The notes beneath the pieces were generated by a model. The model was given only the letters and a program-made list of their open reading frames with translations. It had not been told where the DNA came from and made no database searches. Both the position numbers and the translations under genes were made by a program. A stretch of 40,587 nt of DNA from JAWKTM01 sp041399085 (GTDB taxonomy: Bacteria > Planctomycetota > Planctomycetia > Pirellulales > Pirellulaceae): assembly GCA_041399085.1 (NCBI GenBank), contig JAWKTM010000067.1, positions 1 to 40,587 on the forward strand. Direction: 5' to 3'. Positions 8,812-17,583 of this stretch are shown in pieces; position 1 is the first letter of the stretch, and every line of letters starts with the position of its first letter.

Positions 8812-10851
8812 CTATTCCGATGTTACCATCGCCCGGACTTCCGCGGGTTTGCCGTTTAGAAACACAACCTTGCCGTCCGCCGTCACCGTCGAGCGAAACG
8901 CCTCGCTGCCGGCTTCGACATATAACGTTCCTTTGCCCCAACGCGACCAGATCGGCGCGGCGGGTTGATCCGCTGTTGCTTGACTTACATAAAGATATTG
9001 CGCGTGTTGGCTCCAATTATGCCGCTCGCCGTTGCGCCACACGCCCAAGTCATTCGGATTGTCGTTCCAATGAAACCCGAGCCATTTTTCATCGGTCGAT
9101 TTGTAGCGGGCAATGCCTTCGCTCAGTTGCGAAGTATCTACTTCGGCTGAAAGCACATCGTTCTGGAACTTTTCAAAGTTACCGTGTGACTGTGGTTCCC
9201 CGATCTCAATGGCCCAGCCGCAAAAGCCGGCGGTTTGCCCAACGGCCTTGAGCACTTGATGTCCGGGGAACTTGGCCTTCTCGCCATCCGTAATCTGTCG
9301 CGTCAACGCCTCGTCACGGTGCACTTCCCCGATTCCCAGCGGTGTGATGGCAACCCACGTTCGCTCGCCTTTCAGAAACGTCACACCCCGGAGCTGACTC
9401 ACTTCGATCGCATCGGGCAACACCCAACACCACGGCGCCCGTCCGTCGCGAACTAACCAGATTGCGAGATTATGATATTGAGCCACGCGATTTGCCGCCG
9501 CGACCTTTCCCTTCTGGTATTGAGGCGAACCAACAAACGCGGGGTCGGGGCCCGGTACACACTGAATCGCGTCAGCGCCGCGGTCGCTGCTGTACATCAG
9601 CAGCTTGAACCCATTCACGTCACCACCATCCTCACTGGTGCCGCTGGCGAGCGAACCGACCTGATAAGAATGGCCAAAGTAATGAGTCTCCAGGTACTCG
9701 GGAGGCGTTTCCGCGTCGCCGCTGGTTGTGGCGGAATAATGAGGCTTGCTGGCCCACAACTCGACCGGTTTATCGAACCGCTTGCGTGCCAGATTCATTA
9801 CGGCCGGAGGCGGGCGGTAGGCACTGGTAATCAGGTGTACTTCGTCCGATTCCCATTCCTCTTCTTTCGGTCGCGGTGTGTCGCCGAAGTGCAGCCATAA
9901 CATATTGGCCGCGCTGCCGCCGAACGGCTGGGCGTGATTGTAGTCGCGCTTCGTGGGGCCGTTAAAGGCGCCTCGGTAATACTTCACCGCCCCAGCGGCA
10001 AATACCCAATCCAAGGCAGCTTTGGCCAGTAATCGCACTTCGTCATCCCGCGCGAAGTCATAGAGATTGCACAGCGGACCGATCGAGTGTCCGTGATAGT
10101 TCTCGCTGTCCCACTCTCCCATGCCAACTTGGTACAACGTCCGCACATAGCGGCGAATCTCATCTTTATATTGTTGGGTTACCTCACGGCTGTTGGCCGC
10201 TTCGGCAAATAAGTATACCGATGTCACGCGCATCAAGTACAAATTCTCAGTGCTTCGAACATCGACCCAACTGTTTTTGACATTGGGGCCCCAACCTTCG
10301 CCTGGTTTGTCGAACGCGTAATGCGGACGCTTCAATGGATCTTGGGCTGTCCAGCTCTTCGCGCCGGCCAGCATCCGTCGCCGATAGTCCGGTTCCAGCA
10401 GGTCGCCGAAGTAGAAGAACTTGCGCGTTTGATGCTTTAGCGTGAACGCCGCGTAGAAGTCGATGCCCTCGGTTTCGCGATGCCATTCCTTGGACTGGGC
10501 GTCTTCGCGTTGCAAATCCCGGACGGCCTGTTCGTTGCCGGCTAGTACCTGTGCCATGAGGTACCCGTAGGTCCGCTTCTCGTTCTCAAAATATGTGTTT
10601 CCGGCCGAAATCTTTCGCTGAGCTTGGCTGGCAATCACATGCCGGGCGCGCTGTTGAAACGCTCGCTCGTCCGCTTCGGAAATTGGGTTGCGAAATCGAT
10701 CGTCGATTGGCCGCGCGTGATAGATCGGTTGGCCGGTGGAATCGCGGCCGACCATCTGGTCCAGTTTCCAGTCGCCGCGAGAGACGCTGGCGACTGGCGG
10801 TAGGCAGAGCAGCGCAAGTAGGAATCGAATGGGTGTGGGGTGCGCGAGCAT
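8812..10851 (-). CDS. secreted protein of unknown function, probable alpha/alpha-toroid plus beta-sandwich (polysaccharide-lyase-like layout)
   Basis: This 679-residue product has a signal peptide (MLAHPTPIRFLLALLCLPPVASVSRG). The N-terminal ~330 residues are helical and rich in Trp, Tyr and His, with conserved-looking patches WGPNVKNSWVDVRSTENLYLMR, MGEWDSENYHGHSIGPLCNLYDFA and GAFNGPTKRDYNHAQPFGG. This pattern recalls the alpha/alpha toroid of polysaccharide lyases and related proteins, where Asn, His, Tyr and Arg act in catalysis. The C-terminal half (ETHYFGHSYQVGSLASG, WVAITPLG, KFPGHQVLKAVGQTAGFCGWAIEIGEP) looks like an all-beta region. I do not recognise a named family with confidence. 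It is transcribed just before the DUF5060 glycosidase-like gene (46 bp gap), which supports a shared role in breaking down an external polymer. Confidence 0.8.
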   Translation of the reverse strand: MLAHPTPIRFLLALLCLPPVASVSRGDWKLDQMVGRDSTGQPIYHARPIDDRFRNPISEADERAFQQRARHVIASQAQRKISAGNTYFENEKRTYGYLMAQVLAGNEQAVRDLQREDAQSKEWHRETEGIDFYAAFTLKHQTRKFFYFGDLLEPDYRRRMLAGAKSWTAQDPLKRPHYAFDKPGEGWGPNVKNSWVDVRSTENLYLMRVTSVYLFAEAANSREVTQQYKDEIRRYVRTLYQVGMGEWDSENYHGHSIGPLCNLYDFARDDEVRLLAKAALDWVFAAGAVKYYRGAFNGPTKRDYNHAQPFGGSAANMLWLHFGDTPRPKEEEWESDEVHLITSAYRPPPAVMNLARKRFDKPVELWASKPHYSATTSGDAETPPEYLETHYFGHSYQVGSLASGTSEDGGDVNGFKLLMYSSDRGADAIQCVPGPDPAFVGSPQYQKGKVAAANRVAQYHNLAIWLVRDGRAPWCWVLPDAIEVSQLRGVTFLKGERTWVAITPLGIGEVHRDEALTRQITDGEKAKFPGHQVLKAVGQTAGFCGWAIEIGEPQSHGNFEKFQNDVLSAEVDTSQLSEGIARYKSTDEKWLGFHWNDNPNDLGVWRNGERHNWSQHAQYLYVSQATADQPAAPIWSRWGKGTLYVEAGSEAFRSTVTADGKVVFLNGKPAEVRAMVTSE

Positions 10852-11006
10852 CGGCGAAGCTTTCGGTCGGGGCGATCGTATGTCTTGCGAGAACAGAAGC
10901 GTGCGGTTCTGGCCGCGTCGCTAAACGCAACAGGATAATCAAACCGCCTGCGTCCCGCCTCATTCCGACTTTATCGAATCGCCAAAGTTCGCTCGCCCGC
11001 GTCGGC

Positions 11007-11213
11007 TCAATGCTTCGCCTTTTGCTGTGATTGCGTGATACGGTCCGAAGCGCTGGCACGCCCGCAAACGAAATACGACCAGTCGTCGACCAGATTCTCA
11101 AGGTCTTCAGCTAGCGAGAAACTCAAATCGAAGAACGCTTCCAAATCAACGCGATACCGGCTGCCCGGACCGTGCGTGAGCGTCAAACCGGGGCGACTGA
11201 AATCTCGGGACAT
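11007..11213 (-). CDS. possible small hypothetical protein
   Basis: A 68-codon frame (MSRDFSRPGLTLTHGPGSRYRVDLEAFFDLSFSLAEDL...) starts at an ATG preceded by GCGAGG about seven bases upstream. The predicted peptide has a balanced composition with an amphipathic, acidic middle (DLSFSLAEDLENLVDDW), unlike the Arg/Ser-rich shadow frames around it. It lies in an otherwise gene-free stretch, upstream of and on the same strand as the secreted protein that starts at 10851. No family was recognised; it could be chance. Confidence 0.4.
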   Translation of the reverse strand: MSRDFSRPGLTLTHGPGSRYRVDLEAFFDLSFSLAEDLENLVDDWSYFVCGRASASDRITQSQQKAKH

Positions 11214-11341
11214 GATTGGCCTCGCAGGATTCGTTACGGAAGTGTGACCTGACCAGCGCTGTCCCTGCGAGAATCATCCGCTCCGCAGTCCTTGCGAAGC
11301 TTACGTCTTGTTGCTGGATGTAAAGACGCAGCCCACCTCCC

Positions 11342-11356
11342 GTTTGTTCAACAAAC
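11342..11356. promoter_or_regulatory. palindrome GTTTGTT-C-AACAAAC, possible operator
   Basis: Seven-base arms match perfectly around one central base. It lies about 130 bp upstream of the start of the candidate permease promoter and could bind a dimeric regulator. No neighbouring regulator gene is present and no second copy was noticed, so the call is weak. Confidence 0.25.
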
Positions 11357-11491
11357 TTCATCTCTGACGCGAGTGCGTCGAGTCACGTTCGCATTTTCTT
11401 GGGGAACAAGCCGGGCACTGCGCCCTGCAATTGCATGCGTTACAACCCGTGTTGGCCTGGAGGTCACTCTAATTCTCGACAGCGATTGCAC

Positions 11492-11519
11492 TTGACGCAG
11501 TTTGCCAAGTCCGTATCAT
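11492..11519 (+). promoter_or_regulatory. sigma-70-like promoter for the permease-glycosyltransferase pair
   Basis: TTGACG at 11492-11497 and TATCAT at 11514-11519 are separated by 16 bp, close to the -35/-10 consensus. Transcription would begin near 11526, about 45 bp upstream of the ATG at 11573. Found by eye; planctomycete promoters are poorly defined. Confidence 0.45.
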
Positions 11520-11572
11520 CCCCCCGCCAAGCCGGCTGAAATGCCGCGTTTCCCCATTTCTTGAGGCGGACC

Positions 11573-12754
11573 ATGCCGACTCGCGTCACTCGCTACGTTA
11601 TCGCGGAACTGACGAAGGTTTTCGTCGCCACGGTTTCGGCGTTGGTTGCGCTGCTGGTGTTGGTCGGTATCGTGCAAGAGGGGCTGAAGAACGGGTTGAC
11701 GCCGGCCGTCATGTTGCGACTGATTCCCTTCACGCTGCCAAATGCGATGTGCATCGCGCTGCCCGGTTCGGTGCTGTTCGCGGTATGCAGCGTCTTTGGA
11801 CGCATCTCGGCCAGCAACGAGATCGTGGCCATCAAGTCGCTCGGCATCTCGCCAAGAGTAGTGATGTTGCCGGCCATTTGGTTTGCCACGATCGCCAGCG
11901 CCGCGAATGTGTGGTTGATGGATGTCGGATACTGCTGGGGCTATCCCGGCATTCAACGCGTTGTGATCTCATCAATTCGCGAGACCGCGTATAGCGTGCT
12001 GCGGACCAAGCACGACTTCAGCACGCATGGCGTTTCGTTCCATGTTCGCGAGGTACGGGATGACCGGTTGGTCGAACCGCTAATTGTGGCGCGAGCCGGC
12101 AACCAAACGATTACGATCTCGGCTCGCGAAGCCGAATTGCGACGGGATGACAACCCCGAGGTCTTGATGCTGTCGTTAACCGACGGCCGCGTTGAAGTGG
12201 GGTCTACGGCCAGTTTCAGTTTCACCGACACGATCGAGTATCCGCTGCCGCTTGGCTTAAAGAACGAACGCAGCGCGCTTCGCAATCCGGCTCACGTTTG
12301 GAGCCATCAGATTCGGAGCGAGGGAAAGCTGCAATCGCAGCGAATCGCGTCGCTCGAAGAATCGTTGGCCGTGACGACCGCGTTTCAAATCACCGGCGGC
12401 GATTTTTCTGCCTTGCGGAACGATGAATGGAAGAATCGACACGCGGATCTGGCCGCGGCCCAACAGCGTTTGATTCGACTGCGGTTGGAGCCGTGGCGAC
12501 GTTGGGCCAGCGGATTTAGCTGTCTGGCGTTTGCATTGGTGGGTGTTCCGCTAGCGATCCGCATGCGCAACGCCGACTTTCTCACTTCATTCTTCTTGTG
12601 CTTTCTGCCGATCCTGTTGGTCTACTATCCCCTTTTCGCATTCGGGCTGGATCAAGCCAAAACGGGCGATCTGCCTCCACACGCCATCTGGCTCGGAAAT
12701 CTGGTGTGTGTGCTGATCGGCATTTATCTCATTCGTTACGTCCAGCGACGTTAG
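11573..12754 (+). CDS. LptF/LptG (YjgP/YjgQ) family lipopolysaccharide-export permease
   Basis: Proteins of this family form the inner-membrane permease that extracts lipopolysaccharide and passes it to the periplasmic bridge, energised by the LptB ATPase. The ~393-residue product has the family layout: one or two N-terminal membrane helices (VFVATVSALVALLVLVGIVQ; the IPFTLPNAMCIALPGSVLFAV helix, including the coupling segment), ISASNEIVAIKSLGISP after the second helix, a periplasmic beta-rich domain (~110-300), and three C-terminal helices. The start was set at the ATG at 11573 because GAGG lies about seven bases upstream; an in-frame TTG at 11561 is less likely. Only one such permease is here and no LptG, LptB or LptC is adjacent. 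It lies 36 bp upstream of the glycosyltransferase fusion, so the pair is probably an envelope-glycolipid operon. Confidence 0.9.
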   Translation: MPTRVTRYVIAELTKVFVATVSALVALLVLVGIVQEGLKNGLTPAVMLRLIPFTLPNAMCIALPGSVLFAVCSVFGRISASNEIVAIKSLGISPRVVMLPAIWFATIASAANVWLMDVGYCWGYPGIQRVVISSIRETAYSVLRTKHDFSTHGVSFHVREVRDDRLVEPLIVARAGNQTITISAREAELRRDDNPEVLMLSLTDGRVEVGSTASFSFTDTIEYPLPLGLKNERSALRNPAHVWSHQIRSEGKLQSQRIASLEESLAVTTAFQITGGDFSALRNDEWKNRHADLAAAQQRLIRLRLEPWRRWASGFSCLAFALVGVPLAIRMRNADFLTSFFLCFLPILLVYYPLFAFGLDQAKTGDLPPHAIWLGNLVCVLIGIYLIRYVQRR

Positions 12755-12790
12755 ACTGTTTCCTCCTATCAACGGACCATTGGGCAGAGC

Positions 12791-15268
12791 ATGGATGCTT
12801 CTATGAACCGTGGCCAACACATTTCCAACACGCCTTCTTATACGAAATCAGTTGCCGCCAGCGGTGGATTGTCGGTTATCGTCACAGCCGGCAGCGATCG
12901 CGCCGCGTTGCATCGTGTCATCGAGGAAACCGAAGCTGCGTTGAACAACCAAGTCGCGGACTACGAGATCTTGGTAGTCGATAGCAACGGGCGACAAGTG
13001 GCCGCGGAGGCCGTTCAGGAGCTGAGCGTCTCGAATCCTCGCGTGCGGTTGGCTGGCACTTCGCCCAGCCGAGACAACGACCGGGCACTGTGGGACACTG
13101 CTGCTCTTGGTGCGACGAAGTCGTGGGTGGTGATGCTAGATGGCAACGGTCAATTCGATCCACGCGAGTTGGATCGGATGCTGCTGCTGAGCAAAGACTA
13201 TGACATCGTCTGCGGCTATCGAGTTGACTCGCGACAGAGTCTCGTGACGCGGGTGGGTTCGCGCGCCTACAACTTCGTCGCGTCGATTTTATTAGGAACC
13301 GATGTCCGTGATGCGAACTGCCTTTTCAAACTGGTACGGCGCGAATGTGTGCGCGAACTGCCGTTGGCGACGACGGGCGCAGTTACGCATGCCGAAGTGA
13401 TCTCGCGGGCCCGCTTGGCCGGCGCGAGCGTCGTGGAAGTGGGTGTTAGCGAGCGAAATCGTGAGGCGAATCGCACGCAATCGAAACTGAGCGATTGGAT
13501 CTCCGGGATTGCTTCGTTCATTCGCTTCTGGTGGACGTTCGCGCTTTTTCCCGCGGACGCGCGTGTCGGCAAGCAGTCGCCCTCGAACACAGCCGACATG
13601 GACTGGGCGCCGGCTCAGCGGCGGATGATGACAGCTTTGTTGGCCGCGATGGCCGCCGTGATGTTGTTCACAAATTTGAATTACGAGCTATTCGAGCCAG
13701 ACGAGACACGCTACGCGCAAATCAGCTTGGAGATGTACGAGTCCGGCGATTGGATTGTCCCCACATTTCGTGGTGAACCGTTCTTCGACAAGCCGCCGTT
13801 GTTGTACTGGTTGACGACGGCCGCCTATTCGGCGTTTGGCGTTCACGAGTGGACCGCGCGACTGCCAAGCGCGTGCGCAGCCTTTCTCACTGTGATGTTA
13901 TTGTTTGTATGGGGACGAAGACTACTCGGAGACATGGCTGCTTGGTGTGGAGCCGCCATTCTACTGTTGTCGGCTGGATTTCCCGTCGCCGGTCGATTCG
14001 TGGTGCTGGACGCATTATTGACGTGTTGCGTCGCGGCGACGTTTCTCGCAACGGCGAACGCCTGCATCCATCATCGACGCAGTTGGCTGTGGTTCGCCGT
14101 TGCCGGTGTAACTTTAGCGCTGGGTGTGTTGACCAAAGGCCCACTGGCGATGGTATTATGCTTGCCGCCACTTATCGCCTATGGGTGGCTCTACCAGCGC
14201 CGCGACTTGATCGACTTGCGCGTGGCGGCATTAATGGTCGTGCCCACGTTGGTGATGGCCCTTCCCTGGTTCATAGCCATCACTGGCGGCGAGGATGAGT
14301 TTGCCGGTCACTTCTTCTGGAAGCACAATCTCGTCCGGTTTTTCAACGCCTTCGACCATCAGGAGCCTTGGTGGTTTTACTTACCCGTCTTGCTGTTGGG
14401 CATGTTTCCCTGCTCTCTACTGTTTCCAGGGTTGGGTAGCTATCTGTTTAGCCGCAGCGCCGAGCAACGCCAACGCCGCGGGGCCGAGCTAGGATTTTTC
14501 TGTCTCGCCGTGGCTTGGATTGTAGGTTTCTTTTCGATGTCCACCTGCAAACTGCCAACATATATCCTGCCGGCCTTGCCGCCGTTGAGCTTGATATTAG
14601 GAAAGGCGTTTGCCGACACGGTTCTTAGCACACAAGCAGCAAGTTGGGCCAAGCGGTTCGCCGAACGCTTGGCAAATCCGCTGGCAACTTTTCTTGTGAT
14701 CTCGACCCTCGCGGCAATCGGCGCCAATCAGGTGATCGGCAATCGCGGAGTGGGAGCGATCGTCTTGGCCGCTCTCGTGATTGCGGCCGCCGTGGCGCTT
14801 GCCTGGAGCCCGCTTCGCGCCGCGGGGCGCCCAACTGGGCAGCGTTGGCTTGCACTGGCCAGTCTCTCACTAGTGCTCGGCGTGTACCTATTTGACTTTG
14901 TGGTACCGAACTTCGCCGCTTGGCGTGGTTCCGCCGGACATGTGGCCAACCTGCGCGCAAGTTTGGGCGAACCCGATTCGGTGCCCGTCGTGTATCTTAA
15001 CCGGTCAATGAAGGCCAGCGGGTTCTATATTCAAGGCGGCGAAGTCGTGGAACTTCGTGGAGCGGATCCACGAGAAATCACTGAGTTGCTGGCCGAACAT
15101 CCTCGTGCCATTGTGGTAACTCGCAAGTCGACCGTGCGCGAGTTGGCCGATTCCCACCCGCACTTGAAGTTCGTCGCGGCGGACTCACAACGGGAGATTT
15201 ACGTCGCGGAGTCCGGCTTGCAACGCGTTGCCCAAGAACCTCCATCGCCCTCTTTCGAGCAACGATAG
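12791..15268 (+). CDS. fusion of GT2 glycosyltransferase and ArnT-like GT-C membrane glycosyltransferase
   Basis: The 825-residue protein joins two normally separate enzymes. Residues ~25-230 are a GT2 domain of the dolichol/undecaprenyl-phosphate sugar transferase type (SVIVTAGSDRAALHRVIEETE, YEILVVDSNG, WVVMLDGNGQFDP, DIVCGYR, SRAYNFVASILLGTDVRDANCLFKL). The usual acidic DxD-type motif reads D117-G-N119, so one metal ligand may be changed. Residues ~275-825 are a polytopic GT-C region like ArnT (4-amino-4-deoxy-L-arabinose transferase), with NYELFEPDETRYAQISLEMYESGDW (E302, D304, E305), PFFDKPPLLYWLTTAAY and about a dozen membrane helices. The natural reading is that the N-domain loads a sugar on a polyprenyl phosphate and the C-domain transfers it to an envelope glycolipid; this is inference. 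No strong Shine-Dalgarno was seen before the ATG. An LptF-like permease precedes it. Confidence 0.88.
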   Translation: MDASMNRGQHISNTPSYTKSVAASGGLSVIVTAGSDRAALHRVIEETEAALNNQVADYEILVVDSNGRQVAAEAVQELSVSNPRVRLAGTSPSRDNDRALWDTAALGATKSWVVMLDGNGQFDPRELDRMLLLSKDYDIVCGYRVDSRQSLVTRVGSRAYNFVASILLGTDVRDANCLFKLVRRECVRELPLATTGAVTHAEVISRARLAGASVVEVGVSERNREANRTQSKLSDWISGIASFIRFWWTFALFPADARVGKQSPSNTADMDWAPAQRRMMTALLAAMAAVMLFTNLNYELFEPDETRYAQISLEMYESGDWIVPTFRGEPFFDKPPLLYWLTTAAYSAFGVHEWTARLPSACAAFLTVMLLFVWGRRLLGDMAAWCGAAILLLSAGFPVAGRFVVLDALLTCCVAATFLATANACIHHRRSWLWFAVAGVTLALGVLTKGPLAMVLCLPPLIAYGWLYQRRDLIDLRVAALMVVPTLVMALPWFIAITGGEDEFAGHFFWKHNLVRFFNAFDHQEPWWFYLPVLLLGMFPCSLLFPGLGSYLFSRSAEQRQRRGAELGFFCLAVAWIVGFFSMSTCKLPTYILPALPPLSLILGKAFADTVLSTQAASWAKRFAERLANPLATFLVISTLAAIGANQVIGNRGVGAIVLAALVIAAAVALAWSPLRAAGRPTGQRWLALASLSLVLGVYLFDFVVPNFAAWRGSAGHVANLRASLGEPDSVPVVYLNRSMKASGFYIQGGEVVELRGADPREITELLAEHPRAIVVTRKSTVRELADSHPHLKFVAADSQREIYVAESGLQRVAQEPPSPSFEQR

Positions 15269-15291
15269 TAGCAATACGGTCGTCTTCTCAT

Positions 15292-15332
15292 AAAAAACGC
15301 CTGAGCCTCCCTGAATAGGAAAGCTCAGGCGT
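15292..15332 (-). terminator. intrinsic terminator of the DUF1080-sugar dehydrogenase gene
   Basis: A perfect 10-bp stem, ACGCCTGAGC (15297-15306) and GCTCAGGCGT (15323-15332), encloses a 16-base loop. Read on the minus strand it is followed by six T residues (A run at 15292-15297), and it lies 63 bp past the minus-strand stop at 15396. On the plus strand there is no T run after the stem, so it mainly serves the minus-strand gene, though the hairpin may also mark the end of the plus-strand glycosyltransferase transcript. Confidence 0.85.
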
Positions 15333-15395
15333 CGTGACTGGGATCATGCGACAGAATTGTGTTACACGATCGCGGCGAATGCGGTCGAGCGGAGT

Positions 15396-17333
15396 CTACT
15401 CTTCGACAAATCGGTAGATGCTCTTACCCGTCGCCGATTCGATCAGATAGTAGACTTCGCCTTGAGCATCCTCGCCGAATGCCAGGATCGGCAATCCGCC
15501 ATCGACGATCGCATAGTTCTTCGTGGACTTCTCGCCCGTCGGATCATACTCCAACGCCCAGACTTTACCTGAGACGTAATCGGCGTACAGATATTTGCCC
15601 TGCAGCGACGGAACGGCTTTGCCGCGGTAGACATAGCCACCGGTGATCGACTTGCCGACTTGGTGGTCGTACATCCACGCCGGATCGACCACCGGATCAT
15701 CAGACTTAACCGGAACGTTGCCAAACCCGAAGCCAGCTTCGCGTCCGCTCCAGCCATAGTTGCCGCCAGCGCGGACCACGTTCACTTCTTCCCAACGATC
15801 CTGGCCGACGTCGCTGGCCCACAGATGTCCGGTTTGGCGATCGAACGCGATACGCCACAGATTGCGAAAGCCATAGGCGAAGATTTCCGGCTTGGCGCCA
15901 TCCCGTTTTACGAATGGATTGTCGGACGGAACCGCATAGTTAGCTCCGTCTGATTTGCCGTCGACGTCGATTCGCAGAATCGAACCCATCCACGAGCCAA
16001 GATCCTGACCACTTCGTAGCGGGTCATTGCGGCCGCCGCCATCGCCCAACCCGATGTAGAGATATCCATCGGGACCGAACGCAATGGAACCGCCGTTATG
16101 GTTCGCGAATGGCTGGGGGATTTTCATCACGATCGTTTCGCTTTGAGGATCGGCCACGTTAGGATCATCGGCCGATGCCTTGAACCGAGAGACGATCGAC
16201 ACGTGCGGCTCTTGCTCCGAGCTGTAGTAGACATAGAAGAATCCATTCTCCTTATTTTTAGGATGAAAGGCCAAGCCGAGCAGACCTTCCTCATTGTCCT
16301 TCTTCCAATCATGAACCTTCTCGGTCAGGTTGAGAAACATCTTGGTTTCGGTCGCGGCGAAACTGTTCTCGAACACGTGGATGGCCCCACGTTGCGTGGC
16401 GACGAAAACTCGATTCGTGCCGTCATCGGCTTGCGTCAACACCATGGGTCGCAACGGCCGGACGCGTCCGGACTCTTCTTCCTCGTCACGGCCGGCCCAT
16501 TTGAGATTCGGAAAAGCCAGTTCACTTTTCAGAGCCAAACGACCATCGACCGGATTCGGTACGCTGCCGTCCTCGGGCAGTTCGCGTAGCTTGATGCTGC
16601 GGAAGCTGACGACGTTTCCGTGATCTTGCAGGCAAATGTGTCCTTTTCCGGCCTTGCCGAACAGCGGCAAGTTCGCAAACTTGCTTTTCGCCACGCGAGC
16701 CGCCCAATCGTCGTCGTTCAGCTTGAAGCGATAGTAGCTGACGCCATTCACCGCGACCTCACATTGGTTCGCCGCGATCCGCAAGTAGATCTCGTTCCAC
16801 TCGCCCGCGGGCCGAGTGGCGTCGTCGACGTCGGGTGTCTTAATGCCGACCTGCTCTTCGAATTGCTTCGCCCACGCCGGCTTGACTGGTCGGTAAAGCT
16901 GATACAACCATCCGGATTTCTGCGGGTCGTGGCCATCCACATTATCTTGAATCTGCACTTCCGGTCCCGTGTGCCAAGGCGGCGAATTCTGTTCCGCCAC
17001 GTGGAACATCAGGCCGCTGTTGCCGCCCTTCGAAATGCGATATTCCAGCGACAATTCGAAATACTGATACTGCTGCTTGGTGACGATATCGCCAGCCCCT
17101 GACTTGGCTCGCGTCAATACGCCGCCGTCCACCACCCATCCGTCGCTGAGCGTTTCTTTGCGGTAATTTCGCCAAGCGTCGGCGGTCACTCCATCAAACA
17201 GCAACTGCCAACCGCTCCGCTTCTCGGCATCAGTCAACGTGTTGGGGGGCGTCTCGGCGGCCGCGACAAACGCGGTCGACAGCCCCAGACTGCCCAGCAG
17301 TAGAGAGGTAAAGATAAGTCGAGATGTGGTCAT
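15396..17333 (-). CDS. secreted DUF1080 (3-keto-disaccharide hydrolase-like) and glucose/sorbosone-dehydrogenase fusion
   Basis: The 645-residue product starts with a signal peptide (MTTSRLIFTSLLLGSLGLSTAFVAAA). Residues ~35-255 are a DUF1080/concanavalin-like domain: GWQLLFDGVTADAWRNYR, GWVVDGGVLTRA, FELSLEYRISKGGNSGLMFHV, GPEVQIQDNVDGHDP, PAGEWNEIYLRI and a final VVSFRSIKLREL. Residues ~285-645 are a six-bladed propeller of the PQQ-dependent soluble glucose/sorbosone dehydrogenase family: EEGLLGLAFHPKN, NHNGGSIAFGPDGYLYIGLGDGG, GSILRIDVDG, GFRNLWRIAFDRQTGHLWASDVGQDRWEEVN, GGNYGWSGREAG and ITGGYVYRG. It probably oxidises or cleaves sugars in the periplasm; the substrate is unknown. DUF1080 proteins are strongly expanded in planctomycetes. 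It stands alone on the minus strand and ends at a clear terminator. Confidence 0.92.
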   Translation of the reverse strand: MTTSRLIFTSLLLGSLGLSTAFVAAAETPPNTLTDAEKRSGWQLLFDGVTADAWRNYRKETLSDGWVVDGGVLTRAKSGAGDIVTKQQYQYFELSLEYRISKGGNSGLMFHVAEQNSPPWHTGPEVQIQDNVDGHDPQKSGWLYQLYRPVKPAWAKQFEEQVGIKTPDVDDATRPAGEWNEIYLRIAANQCEVAVNGVSYYRFKLNDDDWAARVAKSKFANLPLFGKAGKGHICLQDHGNVVSFRSIKLRELPEDGSVPNPVDGRLALKSELAFPNLKWAGRDEEEESGRVRPLRPMVLTQADDGTNRVFVATQRGAIHVFENSFAATETKMFLNLTEKVHDWKKDNEEGLLGLAFHPKNKENGFFYVYYSSEQEPHVSIVSRFKASADDPNVADPQSETIVMKIPQPFANHNGGSIAFGPDGYLYIGLGDGGGRNDPLRSGQDLGSWMGSILRIDVDGKSDGANYAVPSDNPFVKRDGAKPEIFAYGFRNLWRIAFDRQTGHLWASDVGQDRWEEVNVVRAGGNYGWSGREAGFGFGNVPVKSDDPVVDPAWMYDHQVGKSITGGYVYRGKAVPSLQGKYLYADYVSGKVWALEYDPTGEKSTKNYAIVDGGLPILAFGEDAQGEVYYLIESATGKSIYRFVEE

Positions 17334-17583
17334 GGGTGGGAAACTCGCGGGGGTGAAAAAACGGTTGCAAAACGAGTTGTCAAGTTAATCGGCGACCGAG
17401 ACGGGGTCAACGATTGCGCGGCCCGATATCGCGAGTCGGTACATTAGTTGCTCGACGGACACCGTTCAAAGCGAGGCAACGCGTCGCGATTGCATCGCAC
17501 GGAAATGAAAGGTAAGTGCCGAGCGACACACTCGTGATCGGTGCTGCGACTCCGCAACAGCGGCGTTGAGGCAGTCACCTTCG

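Larger units (their letters stand above)
11214..11572. other. intergenic region between the small ORF and the permease gene
   Basis: No convincing gene is seen on either strand. The stretch holds an odd-centred palindrome at 11342-11356 and a sigma-70-like promoter at 11492-11519 pointing at the permease gene. Nothing resembling a tRNA, riboswitch or mobile-element end was recognised. Confidence 0.5.
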
